This document shows, in pieces, positions 43,684 through 51,735 of a stretch of 57,737 nucleotides of DNA; the first letter of the stretch is position 1; each line of letters opens with the position of its first letter. The DNA lies in assembly GCA_036703275.1 (NCBI GenBank), contig DATNPK010000094.1, forward strand, positions 1 to 57,737, in the 5' to 3' direction. The notes beneath the pieces are model-generated. The model saw nothing but the letters and a program-made list of their open reading frames with translations, had not been told where the DNA came from and searched no databases. This DNA comes from Coleofasciculaceae cyanobacterium (GTDB lineage Bacteria; Cyanobacteriota; Cyanobacteriia; Cyanobacteriales; Xenococcaceae). The position numbers and the translations under genes were made by a program.

Positions 43684-45201
43684 ATGATTGGACACAGCAG
43701 TAATGCTAGTGAATTATGGGAATTCGAGGACTGGAAGAAATTCCAAAAGACGACTTTCCGCCTTCAAAAGAGAATATATTCAGCAGTTAGAAACGGAGAC
43801 AAGCGTAAAGCAAAGTCATTACAAAGACTCTTACTAAAGTCGGAATGTGCGAGGATGATAGCTATTCGCCAGGTAACACAACTCAACGCAGGTAAGAAGA
43901 CTGCTGGAATTGATGGCAAAACTGCGCTCACGCATGAAGAGAGATATGAACTCGAATCAGTATTGAACGAAGATAGTCACAACTGGAAACACAATAAACT
44001 TCGTGAAATACCAATCCCCAAAAAGGACGGTACAAAACGAATACTAAAAGTTCCCACTATCGCAGATAGAGCATGGCAATGCCTTGTGAAATTAGCTTTA
44101 GAACCAGCACATGAAGCAACATTCCATGAGCGAAGCTACGGGTTTAGAACAGGTCGAGGAGCGCATGACGCTCAGAAAATTCTATTCTTAAATCTCAACA
44201 GTAGAGCTAACGGAAAAGATAAAAGAGTTATTGAACTCGATATCGAAAAATGCTTCGACAGGATTAACCATACCGCTATTTTAGACAAGGTAATAGCACC
44301 TCAGTTTATTAAACAGGGATTATTTAAATGTCTAAAAGCTGGAATTAATGCCGAGTTCCCCGAACAAGGTACACCCCAGGGTGGAGTAGTTAGTCCATTA
44401 CTTGCAAATATCGCTCTAAACGGAATTGAGGAAATACACCCATCTGTACGTTATGCAGACGATATGGTAATAATCCTCAAACCCAAAGACGATGCAGAAC
44501 AAATACTTGAAAGAATTAGCCAATTCTTAGCAGATAGAGGACTAAAAGTAAGCGAGAAAAAGACCAAGCTAACCGCTACGGCAGATGGATTTGATTTCTT
44601 AGGATGGCATTTTAAAGTGCAGTCCAACGGAAAGTTTCGGTGCGTTCCCAGTGAAGGCAATTATCAGAAATTCCGTGAGAAGGTTAAGGAAATTGTCAAC
44701 AATTCTAACTATGGTGCAGAGGTGAAAGCTAGTAAACTAGCACCTATCGTTCGAGGATGGAGATTTTATCATAAGTACTGCAAGATGGATGGCTCTAGAT
44801 TTAGTCTATGGCACATAAATCACAGAACTTTTACAGTCTTCAACAAAGAAAAAAAACAAGACCGTTATAAAGCTACGAAATTAGTCGATATGGCGTTCCC
44901 AAATGTTTCTTACTCCGAGAACAGATTCGTAAATGTCAAAGGCAATAAATCTCCATATGATGGTGATTTAGCGTACTGGTCTAAAAGGAACAGTGTCCTA
45001 TACGACGGATATACAGCCAATGCATTAAGACGACAGAACCATTCATGTGAACATTGTAAACTCAAATTGACTTCAGAACAGAGAGTACATCTACACCATG
45101 TAGACGGAAATCACTCCAATTGGAATTATAGCAATTTGAGAGCAATACATGAGTCATGTCATGACTACATACATATGAAGCACAAGGGAATCAAGCCCTA
45201 A
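43684..45201 (+). CDS. ltrA: Group II intron reverse transcriptase/maturase with HNH endonuclease
   Basis: A 505-residue intron-encoded protein. An RT0-RT7 core (about 60-330) has GIDGKTALTHEERYELE, IPIPKKDGTKR, LDIEKCFDRINH, GTPQGGVVSPLLANIALNGI and the catalytic YADD. Maturase domain X is at about 345-400 (LAPIVRGWRFYHKYCKMDG). A C-terminal HNH nuclease (CEHCKLKL ... HLHHVDGNHSNWNYSNLRAIHESCHDYIH) allows retrohoming by target-primed reverse transcription. All key residues are present and the frame is open, so the intron may be active. The protein ends ten bases before domain V. Confidence 0.95.
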   Translation: MIGHSSNASELWEFEDWKKFQKTTFRLQKRIYSAVRNGDKRKAKSLQRLLLKSECARMIAIRQVTQLNAGKKTAGIDGKTALTHEERYELESVLNEDSHNWKHNKLREIPIPKKDGTKRILKVPTIADRAWQCLVKLALEPAHEATFHERSYGFRTGRGAHDAQKILFLNLNSRANGKDKRVIELDIEKCFDRINHTAILDKVIAPQFIKQGLFKCLKAGINAEFPEQGTPQGGVVSPLLANIALNGIEEIHPSVRYADDMVIILKPKDDAEQILERISQFLADRGLKVSEKKTKLTATADGFDFLGWHFKVQSNGKFRCVPSEGNYQKFREKVKEIVNNSNYGAEVKASKLAPIVRGWRFYHKYCKMDGSRFSLWHINHRTFTVFNKEKKQDRYKATKLVDMAFPNVSYSENRFVNVKGNKSPYDGDLAYWSKRNSVLYDGYTANALRRQNHSCEHCKLKLTSEQRVHLHHVDGNHSNWNYSNLRAIHESCHDYIHMKHKGIKP

Positions 45202-45210
45202 TTAAGTCGG

Positions 45211-45244
45211 GAGCTGGGTGCGGTGAAAGTCGCACGCCCAGATC
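45211..45244 (+). ncRNA. Group II intron domain V
   Basis: Exactly 34 nt folding as a two-stem hairpin with a GAAA-type loop. The AGC triad near the 5' side pairs with the closing strand. This is the ribozyme's catalytic domain, and it marks the intron orientation as plus strand. Confidence 0.9.
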
Positions 45245-45304
45245 TAACAGAGAGGCGCGGTAGGTAATACTACCCGTCGACTCTACCAAAGCCGCCGCCC
45301 AAGT

Positions 45305-45452
45305 ATAGCGATATGCGAAGCGGTGACGCGACGTAAGGAGGACGCGACGTAAGGAGCTAATCCTTTAGGAATCCTTTAGGGCTAATCCTTTAGGAATCCT
45401 TTAGGACTGCTTCAAGAAGCTACGCCCTAAAGGACTAGCTTCGCGTCGCAAA
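45305..45452. repeat. Palindromic repeat cluster downstream of the intron
   Basis: Starts TAGCGATATGCGAAGCGGTG like the first bases of the window and contains tandem duplications: GACGCGACGTAAGGAG twice and GCTAATCCTTTAGGAATCC twice. It ends with GCCCTAAAGGACTAGCTTCG. The tandem copies show that units expand locally by slippage or recombination. Confidence 0.87.
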
Positions 45453-45669
45453 TAATGAGTTTTTTCTATTGCAACCAACTGTTTTTTTCAACCAATTGTC
45501 CGTAATATCAAATAATTAATGACGCAGTGCGATCGCCGATAAAATTTAGAATACTTGTTTTTGGCCGAGTTTATCGTAATTATGTCTTAAATCGGCTTGA
45601 ACTCATACTCGCAAGCGACAAGTTGAATAGTACAAAGTACAATGTCAACTGTCTCGAACAGCAAGAATC

Positions 45670-46509
45670 ATGAACAAACTAATTAATTTAATATTAATAT
45701 TCGTTTTGACAATAGTTGGTAGTGGCTTGGGCATAGAACATCAGGTTTATTCGCAAACTGAACCAGAAATAGAGCAAATTAATTTTCAGCAGCATTTTGC
45801 TAATTTAGGAGTAAATGGTTCGATTATCATTTACGATCTTAACCGCGATCGCTTTTATCAACATAATCCCAATCGCAATAATGCTACCTTTCTCCCAGGT
45901 TCAACCTATAAAATTCCTAATTCACTAATTGCTTTGGAAACTGAGGTAATTAAAAATGATGTTGAGGTTCTTACTTGGGATGGAATTGAAAGAGGTTTAG
46001 ATGATTCTCCTATTCCAGAATGGAATCAAGATTTAAATATGCGCCTAGCTTTTAAGTATTCTGCTATTTGGTTTTATCAAGTCCTTGCCCGTAAAATTGG
46101 TCATCAAAGAATGCAGGATTTTGTTAATAAAATTCAATACGGCAATCAAAATATTGGTGCAGCCGAAAATCTCGATAACTTTTGGCTTGAGGGAGAGTTG
46201 AGAATTACACCTCAACAGCAAATTGACTTTCTCCGCCGTCTTGAGCAAAATGAATTACCTGTTGCTCCAAAAAATCTCGCTCTAGTTAAAGATATTGCAA
46301 TTACCGAACAAACATCTAATTATGTGCTTCGAGCAAAAACAGGATGGGTTACTTCCGTGACACCACAAATAGGTTGGTATGTGGGTTATTTGGAACAAAA
46401 TAATAATGTTTATTTCTTCGCTACCAATATTGATATTGTGACCGAAAAAGATTCCGCAGCACGATTAGAAGTTACTAGACTATGTTTACAAGACTTAGGA
46501 CTATTCTGA
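45670..46509 (+). CDS. Class D (OXA-type) beta-lactamase
   Basis: A secreted serine beta-lactamase or a close penicillin-binding relative. A signal peptide (about 1-28) is followed by all class D motifs at normal spacing: Ser78-Thr-Tyr-Lys81 with the nucleophilic Ser and the lysine that is carboxylated in the family, Ser131-Ala-Ile133 in KYSAIWFYQ, Tyr157-Gly-Asn159, a conserved Trp172 in FWLEGELRITPQQQ, and Lys223-Thr-Gly225 in RAKTGW. Its 279-residue length is typical for OXA enzymes. No transposase or integron is adjacent, so it looks chromosomal and resident. Spectrum cannot be predicted. Confidence 0.93.
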   Translation: MNKLINLILIFVLTIVGSGLGIEHQVYSQTEPEIEQINFQQHFANLGVNGSIIIYDLNRDRFYQHNPNRNNATFLPGSTYKIPNSLIALETEVIKNDVEVLTWDGIERGLDDSPIPEWNQDLNMRLAFKYSAIWFYQVLARKIGHQRMQDFVNKIQYGNQNIGAAENLDNFWLEGELRITPQQQIDFLRRLEQNELPVAPKNLALVKDIAITEQTSNYVLRAKTGWVTSVTPQIGWYVGYLEQNNNVYFFATNIDIVTEKDSAARLEVTRLCLQDLGLF

Positions 46510-46558
46510 TTTCTTCAAGCGATCGCTCTGCCCCAAACTGAAACATCTGCGTCTTATT

Positions 46559-46711
46559 ATGAAATCTACCTTCAAGCAGGGTACTATCCGATCCCAGTTA
46601 TCTACAAATCGTACTCAACTAAAAATTTTTATCGAAAAGCGTCTTGGCATAAATGAAATTCCTCTTGCTGAAGACGATGGATTTTTTGTACGATCAATAA
46701 AGACTCTTTAA
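46559..46711 (+). CDS. Small ORF of 50 residues, unknown
   Basis: An open frame beginning MKSTFKQGTIRSQLSTNRTQ and ending AEDDGFFVRSIKTL lies between the beta-lactamase and the hydrolase genes. It has no signal peptide and no recognised motif. It may be the remains of a longer gene. Coding status is uncertain. Confidence 0.25.
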   Translation: MKSTFKQGTIRSQLSTNRTQLKIFIEKRLGINEIPLAEDDGFFVRSIKTL

Positions 46712-46732
46712 ATATTAAACCTCATAAAAATT

Positions 46733-47623
46733 GTGACTATAAAATCGTTATCTAAAAACGATCGCTGGTCAAAACTAGACTGGCATTGGCAAGGACATAA
46801 AATTCGCTACACTGTGGCTGGGACAGGCAAACCATTATTATTAATTCATGGCTTTGGGGCATCAATTGGTCATTGGCAGAAAAATATTCCTGTACTAGCA
46901 GAGGCAGGGTATAAAGTTTTTGCTTTAGATTTATTGGGCTTTGGCGGATCTGATAAAGCTGCTTTAGATTACAGTTTAGAACTATGGCAATCACAGATTA
47001 AAGATTTTTGGTCAGAACATATCAATGAGCCAACCATATTTATTGGTAACTCTATCGGTGCTTTACTAGCATTGATGCTATTAACCAACCATCCTGAAAT
47101 TGCTGCGGGAGGAGTGCTGATCAACTGTGCGGGGGGTTTAAATCATCGACCAGGCGACCTCAATCCTATTTTAAGTGCAGTAATGGGTACATTTAATAAA
47201 TTGATTAGCCATCCCGTTGCTGGTAACTTTATTTTTAATAATATTCGTCGCAAAAGCCAAATTCGCCGTACTCTCTATCAAGTTTATTGCGATCGCAATG
47301 CAGTGACGGACGAACTGGTAGAAATGCTTTATCAACCATCCTGCGATCTAGGCGCACAAAAAGTTTTTGCCTCAGTCTTGAGCGCGCCCGCAGGTCAATC
47401 TCCTAACGAGCTTTTAACTAATCTCTCCTTGCCATTACTGGTAATTTGGGGCGAAAAAGACCCCTGGACACCAGTAGCTGGGGCAAAGATCTATCAGGAC
47501 TTGGCGAATAATAATCCTGAAGTTCAGTTTCAGATTATCCCCAATGCTGGACATTGTCCTCACGATGAAAACCCCCAAGCAGTCAATGCGATAATTATCA
47601 ATTGGCTGGCTAATTTAAATTAA
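46733..47623 (+). CDS. Alpha/beta fold hydrolase (pheophytinase-like subgroup)
   Basis: A 296-residue hydrolase with oxyanion HGFGAS at 39-44, nucleophile Ser107 in GNSIGA, acid Asp243 in WGEKDPW and base His274 in NAGHCPHDE. The pattern GNSIGALLALMLLTNHPEIA resembles the plant and cyanobacterial group around pheophytinase and related dealkylating or esterase enzymes. The substrate is not deducible. The frame starts with GTG (46733), which gives the usual short lead before DWHWQGHKIRYTVAG. A strong terminator follows. Confidence 0.85.
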   Translation: MTIKSLSKNDRWSKLDWHWQGHKIRYTVAGTGKPLLLIHGFGASIGHWQKNIPVLAEAGYKVFALDLLGFGGSDKAALDYSLELWQSQIKDFWSEHINEPTIFIGNSIGALLALMLLTNHPEIAAGGVLINCAGGLNHRPGDLNPILSAVMGTFNKLISHPVAGNFIFNNIRRKSQIRRTLYQVYCDRNAVTDELVEMLYQPSCDLGAQKVFASVLSAPAGQSPNELLTNLSLPLLVIWGEKDPWTPVAGAKIYQDLANNNPEVQFQIIPNAGHCPHDENPQAVNAIIINWLANLN

Positions 47624-47626
47624 AGC

Positions 47627-47663
47627 AAAAAGTCAGGCGTAATTTGCTTACGCCTGACTTTTT
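47627..47663. terminator. Bidirectional intrinsic terminator
   Basis: AAAAAGTCAGGCGTAA and TTACGCCTGACTTTTT form a perfect 16-bp stem with a TTTGC loop. It carries T-runs on both strands, between the convergent hydrolase and psbN genes. Confidence 0.92.
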
Positions 47664-47711
47664 ATGGGTAGCATAAATACCCATGTCAATTATTACTAGC
47701 TAATCGTTTTT

Positions 47712-47843
47712 TCAATCTTCGTGATCTTCAAAAGGATCGCCTAAATCAGCGGATGGTGGACCAAAAGCTGTATAGATAGAATACCCAGTGATAGCTACTA
47801 ATATAGTGCCAATGCTGATGCTAAGAACTATTGCAGGTTCCAT
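47712..47843 (-). CDS. psbN: Photosystem II protein PsbN
   Basis: A 43-residue single-helix protein: [20 protein letters not shown], then [20 protein letters not shown] and HED. The C-terminal YTAFGPPS...DPFEDHED is diagnostic. PsbN is needed for early photosystem II assembly and repair and is not a stable subunit. It is divergent from psbH with an 83-base shared promoter region, as in other cyanobacteria and plastids. Confidence 0.96.
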   Translation of the reverse strand: MEPAIVLSISIGTILVAITGYSIYTAFGPPSADLGDPFEDHED

Positions 47844-47926
47844 AAGTAAATATAAATTATGATTACTCTTACTCTATAATATTACAGAAGATTACGAAAA
47901 ATCTGATATTACATTATTATTGGACT

Positions 47927-48130
47927 ATGTCACAACAAACTCGTTTGGGAAATATTCTCAGGCCGCTTAACTCTGAATATGGTAAAGTTGCTCCTGGCTG
48001 GGGAACAACCGTGCTAATGGGAGTATTCATGGCTTTATTTCTGGTTTTCCTCTTAATTATTTTGCAGCTTTATAATTCTTCTTTAATCCTAGAAGGAATC
48101 GATGTGGATTGGAGAACTTTAAGTCGCTAG
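47927..48130 (+). CDS. psbH: Photosystem II 10 kDa phosphoprotein PsbH
   Basis: A 67-residue thylakoid protein: [20 protein letters not shown], then [20 protein letters not shown], one membrane helix at about 28-48, and a lumenal tail [15 protein letters not shown]. It stabilises CP47 and quinone-site function in photosystem II. The divergent psbN gene confirms the locus. Confidence 0.97.
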   Translation: MSQQTRLGNILRPLNSEYGKVAPGWGTTVLMGVFMALFLVFLLIILQLYNSSLILEGIDVDWRTLSR

Positions 48131-48248
48131 ACGTAAAGCAACACATTTATTGACTATTGAATTAGCTAATAACCCTGCTCGATCCGCAACCAACTGAGGA
48201 TCGAGCCAATATCTAATTAATTTACTAAATTTACAGGAAGTCAAGATA

Positions 48249-48518
48249 ATGAACATTTTTGGCATTGGTTTACCAGAAATGGCTTTAATTACAATTGTTG
48301 CTCTATTAGTATTTGGTCCGAAGAAACTACCAGAAATTGGTCGCAGCGTTGCTAAAACTCTGCGCAGTTTTCAGGATGCTTCTAAAGAGTTTGAAAATGA
48401 GTTTAAAAAAGAAGCGCAAAAAATTGAAGAATCTGTCAGCATGAATGCCAAGCTAGAATCTGCAAGCGATCCTAAGCTAGCCGAACATACTGATAGTACT
48501 CCTACTACTAAGTCTTAA
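48249..48518 (+). CDS. tatA: Twin-arginine translocase subunit TatA
   Basis: An 89-residue protein with the short N-terminal membrane helix (IGLPEMALITIVALLVFGPK), the FGPKKLPEIGRSVAKTLRSF hinge and amphipathic helix, and an acidic, disordered tail. TatA oligomers open the pathway for folded, RR-signal proteins such as the Rieske protein at 14608. The conserved Phe-Gly hinge is intact. Confidence 0.95.
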   Translation: MNIFGIGLPEMALITIVALLVFGPKKLPEIGRSVAKTLRSFQDASKEFENEFKKEAQKIEESVSMNAKLESASDPKLAEHTDSTPTTKS

Positions 48519-48623
48519 AATATTAGCCAGATTCAACAAAGCTTAATTGTCTTAATTAAGCACCGTTCAAACTGTTGTTCTATATGTTGATTTAGGTTGC
48601 TTCATAGGAGTAAATGGCAATAG

Positions 48624-49933
48624 TTATAATAAGTTACGGGTTTTTAATTGCAGATAGCGATCGACTAACTCTTCACTAAGGCGATCGCATGGTGCATCTA
48701 AGACTAATACACCTCGCTGTCTTAATTGAGCAAAAGCTAGCTGACGTTGGGCTAATAAGTATCTTTAGTATTATCTGTGGGAGAATGGGCAATCTGCTCG
48801 ACTATTGGATCGTTTAGAGTAACACAAAAAGGTAAATAGCGCGGGGTTAGACGAGTCATTGCGCCGAGTAATTCACTAGAAGCCGTAACATCAACTAGAT
48901 CGGTAATTACAACCACTAAAGCGCGTCGAGTCTGCTGGGTAATTACCTTAGTTACGGCTTTAAGATAATCAGGTTCTAATAATACAGGTTGAATTGATGT
49001 CAGGCGATCGACTAGTTTTGATAAATGATGGTTACCTCTTTCTGGAGGTATCCAAGTAGTAATATCGCGATCGAATACAGCAACTCCAACTTTATCGCCA
49101 CGACTTAACCCCGCCAAAGCTAGAGATAGAGTAGCATTTAAACCCCAGTCAAATCGTTTCAAGCCTCCAACCTTAGCCGTCATCAAGCGCCCGCGATCTA
49201 ATAAGATAAATAAAGTTTGCTCTTGTTCTGGTTCTAATACTCTTACCACAGGGCGACTGGCAAAGCCACAGGGCGAACCAAGAACGCGCCGCGCCGTAGC
49301 TTTCTAATCAATCAGACGAATATCTTCTCCTGTGCGATATTCGCGTAATTCGGCAAATTCTGTACCTTTTCCGCGTCTTTTTGCCTGACGCATAGCACCA
49401 CTATTTTCAATAGTTAAACGGATTGAAAGTTCCCTTAAGGCAATTAAGTCAGGATAAACAGTTACTTTCTGTTTGGCTGGTATTGTCCAATTGCGCCAGG
49501 TTAAACCGAATTTACCCAACTGACGTACTTGAATATCTCCCCATTCATATTCTCCACGACTATTGGGGCGAATAGTATAGGTTTGCTTGCTAATGCTATT
49601 GCCAGCTAGGTTAACCTCTAAAGTGTTTTGGTTTGCCATAAATTCTGAAGGAAAAGCATCACGGATTAAGGCGATCGCCTTTTCTTTGCCAGATTTGATG
49701 TTTAATTCAATTAAATTATCTCTACCAACAGAAAGACGATCTATCTTCTCTCGTGTTACTTCAGCAGCATGGTTTTTAACCTCAGACGCATCCATAATTG
49801 TTGCAATCAATAAAGCAAAATTATAAATTCGTAAAAAATTCAGACTTATTTGGCGATTAGTCAAAACATCTAGCAGCGCAGCACTAATACCACCTATTGA
49901 TAGCAGTACATAACATCGTCGGGATGGAATCAT
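48624..49933 (-). pseudogene. DUF58 domain protein gene, decayed
   Basis: Begins MIPSRRCYVLLSIGGISAAL and shows the DUF58 core EFAELREYRTGEDIRLID. TAG then stands where a Trp codon is expected, followed by KATARR, an extra repeat-like VLGSPCGFAS, and RPVVRVLEPEQEQTLFILLD. It runs on through a vWA-like half to a stop after DNTKDTY. A frameshift is needed to recover LAQRQLAFAQLRQRGVLVLD ... YLQLKTRNLL ending at 48624. One nonsense change, one insertion and one frameshift show loss of function. Normal partners are MoxR ATPases, found just upstream and also broken. Confidence 0.85.
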
Positions 49934-50017
49934 GTTTTATCTAAGATAAAAATTTGTTTAACAAACGGCTGAAGCACGATAAATTGCGATTTAAACTGCG
50001 CCATTATTGCGATCGCT

Positions 50018-50274
50018 AATACTCCGAAACTAATTTAACCCAGCCTTTAGCCTTTGAGGATCTTTGATCTAGTTTAGTAGTAGCCTGTTCGACTGTTGGT
50101 GCTAACCACAAATAGACATATTCGATAAAGCCTCGTAACTCATGACTGTTTAAACTATGGAAAGGATTGATTATCTACCTGCTTAAAACCAGCTTGAACC
50201 AGCAATGTTCCTAGAGATTGTCGTTGAATTAGTCTTATTTGTTCCTGATTAGAGTAACCATGAATATAATCCAT
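50018..50274 (-). pseudogene. SAM-dependent methyltransferase remnant
   Basis: From ATG 50274 it reads MDYIHGYSNQEQIRLIQRQS LGTLLVQAGFKQVDN, then stops. The tail resumes in another frame as SLNSHELRGFIEYVYLWLAP TVEQATTKLDQRSSKAKGWV. The beginning matches class I methyltransferases whose N-terminus is YIHGYS-EQ-RL, and the end is a typical C-terminal part. The SAM-binding middle (about 150 residues) has been deleted. Confidence 0.65.
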
Positions 50275-50297
50275 ATTTTTGCAGGATAAAAAATAAA

Positions 50298-51245
50298 TTA
50301 CCGCGGCACAGATACTTGTTTCAATACAAATGCTATAAGTTCATCAAGCTGTACATTGTCTAGCTGCGCTTCGGGTTTGAGAATTAAACGGTGGCGCAGA
50401 AGTGGCGCAGCAATTTCTTTTACGTCATCAGGGATAACGTAGTTTCTTCCCGACAGGCAAGCGTTAGCTTTACTAGCATTCAACCAAGCCACAGCCGATC
50501 TCGGTGATGCACCTAAAGCTAAATCTGGATGTTGACGGGTGCGTTCAACTAAATCAAGTAAATAGTCTAATATATTATCTTCCACCTGAATATCTTGTAC
50601 CTGTTGCCTTAAAGTCAAGATATCTTCTACAGTTGCGATCGGGTCAATTAAGTCTAAATCAAGTTTTTTTGCCTTAAATCCACTTTGTGCATTGACTAAC
50701 ATCTGTTTCTCTGCCTCTTTGACAGGATAGTTGACCAGTAGCTAAAACATAAAGCGATCTAGCTGTGCTTCGGGTAGAGGATACGTTCCCTCAAATTCCC
50801 AAGAGTTTTGCGTAGCAATTACCCAAAATAGCGACGGTAAAAGCATTGTTTCCCCATCCAAGGTAATCTGCTGTTCTTCCATAGCTTCAAGTAAAGCTGC
50901 TTGAGTTTTGGGAGGAGTGCGGTTAATTTCATCAGCTAGTAAGATTTCAGTAAAAATAGGTCCTTTTTTGAGGATAAAATTACGGCTATTAAGGTCAAAA
51001 ATATTTGTCCCCAAAATATCTGAAGGGAGAATGTCAGGAGTTAATTGAACACGACGAAAATCCGCAACAATTAGTTTAGACAATACCTTGACTAATAAAG
51101 TTTTACCTGTTCCTGGCACACCTTCAATAATGACATGACCACCACTTAGTAAAGCAACCAGTAATTGTTTCACTAAATCTGATTGACCAATGACGATCTC
51201 GTCTATCTTTTGACTGAGATTATTTAGCAAAGAATTATTTGACAT
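50298..51245 (-). pseudogene. MoxR-type AAA ATPase with one in-frame stop
   Basis: MSNNSLLNNLSQKIDEIVIG leads into Walker A GVPGTGKT (42-49), Walker B ILLADEINRTPPKTQAALLE and sensor ATQNSWEFEGTYPLPEAQLD RFMF. A TAG (50742-50744) then stands at an expected Lys codon. The same frame continues without interruption as LLVNYPVKEAEKQ MLVNAQSGFKAKK to the normal C-terminus LKQVSVPR. MoxR ATPases act as chaperones with DUF58/vWA proteins. The neighbouring partner genes are also broken, so the whole cluster appears to be degenerating. A start at 51245 is preferred to one four codons upstream. Confidence 0.85.
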
Positions 51246-51469
51246 TAAACATTGCACTTAAAATTTAATTTTTGCTCTTGGAGATTTGATTACAGTAGTC
51301 GTTTTAACTCTTTGCTAGCTTGATGTAAAGCTGAAAACGCAATAGACTTATCTCGACAATCCTTGTCTCGATTAATTCAACGCATCGCTCGATTTAAAAT
51401 TTTAGGGGACAGATTATATTTTTGCTCAAATCAGCACTACAGCTTTTATACTTTCTGTGGCAAATAAGT

Positions 51470-51498
51470 TTGCATAAAAAACTCTAATGCTGTTATAC
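51470..51498 (+). promoter_or_regulatory. Sigma-70-type promoter for tRNA-Val
   Basis: TTGCAT (51470-51475), a 17-base spacer and TTATAC (51493-51498) lie about 70 bases before the tRNA. This is a near-consensus housekeeping promoter. The remainder of the 51258-51566 gap holds nothing recognisable. Confidence 0.65.
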
Positions 51499-51566
51499 TA
51501 ACCAAGTGTCAAATTAAAAGCTTAAAACTTACAACTAACAAGGTTTTCAAGCTAATAAAGGTTCTG

Positions 51567-51638
<72 letters not shown>

Positions 51639-51656
51639 TTCTTTTTTAAATACTAA

Positions 51657-51734
51657 TGTACATTAATGTGTGTGACAGGTGTTGTACATTAACTAATTAT
51701 TTGTCATCGGTAACAAATTATTAGTTAATGTACA
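51657..51734. mobile_element. Tn7/CAST-like transposon end remnant beside tRNA-Val
   Basis: Three TGTACA sequences lie at 51657, 51683 and 51729. The stretch 51683-51734 is an almost perfect palindrome (23-bp arms, one mismatch, eight-base centre) starting TGTACATTAAC and ending GTTAATGTACA. Its core ATTATTTGTCATCGG-TAACAAATTA resembles, from memory, the TnsB-binding end repeats of cyanobacterial type V-K CRISPR-associated transposons, which end in TGTACA and insert just downstream of tRNA genes. The right TGTACA abuts the truncated helicase. No transposase or Cas12k gene lies in the window. It is probably a collapsed or excised element. Confidence 0.55.
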
Positions 51735-51735
51735 A

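Larger units (their letters stand above)
43121..45286 (+). mobile_element. Group II intron with encoded reverse transcriptase
   Basis: The 5' end is GTGCGATTCGTTTCTAGCCT, matching the GUGYG start of bacterial group II introns. Domain V is the canonical 34 nt at 45211-45244: GAGCTGGGTGCGG, a GTGAAAGT loop and CGCACGCCCAGATC, with the AGC catalytic triad. Domain VI follows at about 45249-45284 (GGTAGGTAATACTACC with a bulged A), and the 3' end is near ACTCTAC. About 560 bases of domain I-III RNA precede the ORF, which lies in domain IV. Insertion is in non-coding repeat DNA downstream of natG. Exact 3' boundary uncertain by a few bases. Confidence 0.88.

Noticed and set aside
45305-45452. CRISPR-like appearance of repeated units
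   Set aside because: Units are palindromic modules of varying order and lack equal-length spacers and cas genes. They match the dispersed repeat family.
50742-50744. Possible recoded TAG (stop read-through) in MoxR
   Set aside because: The partner DUF58 gene also carries a frameshift and an insert, and the methyltransferase is deleted. Plain gene decay explains the TAG better than recoding.
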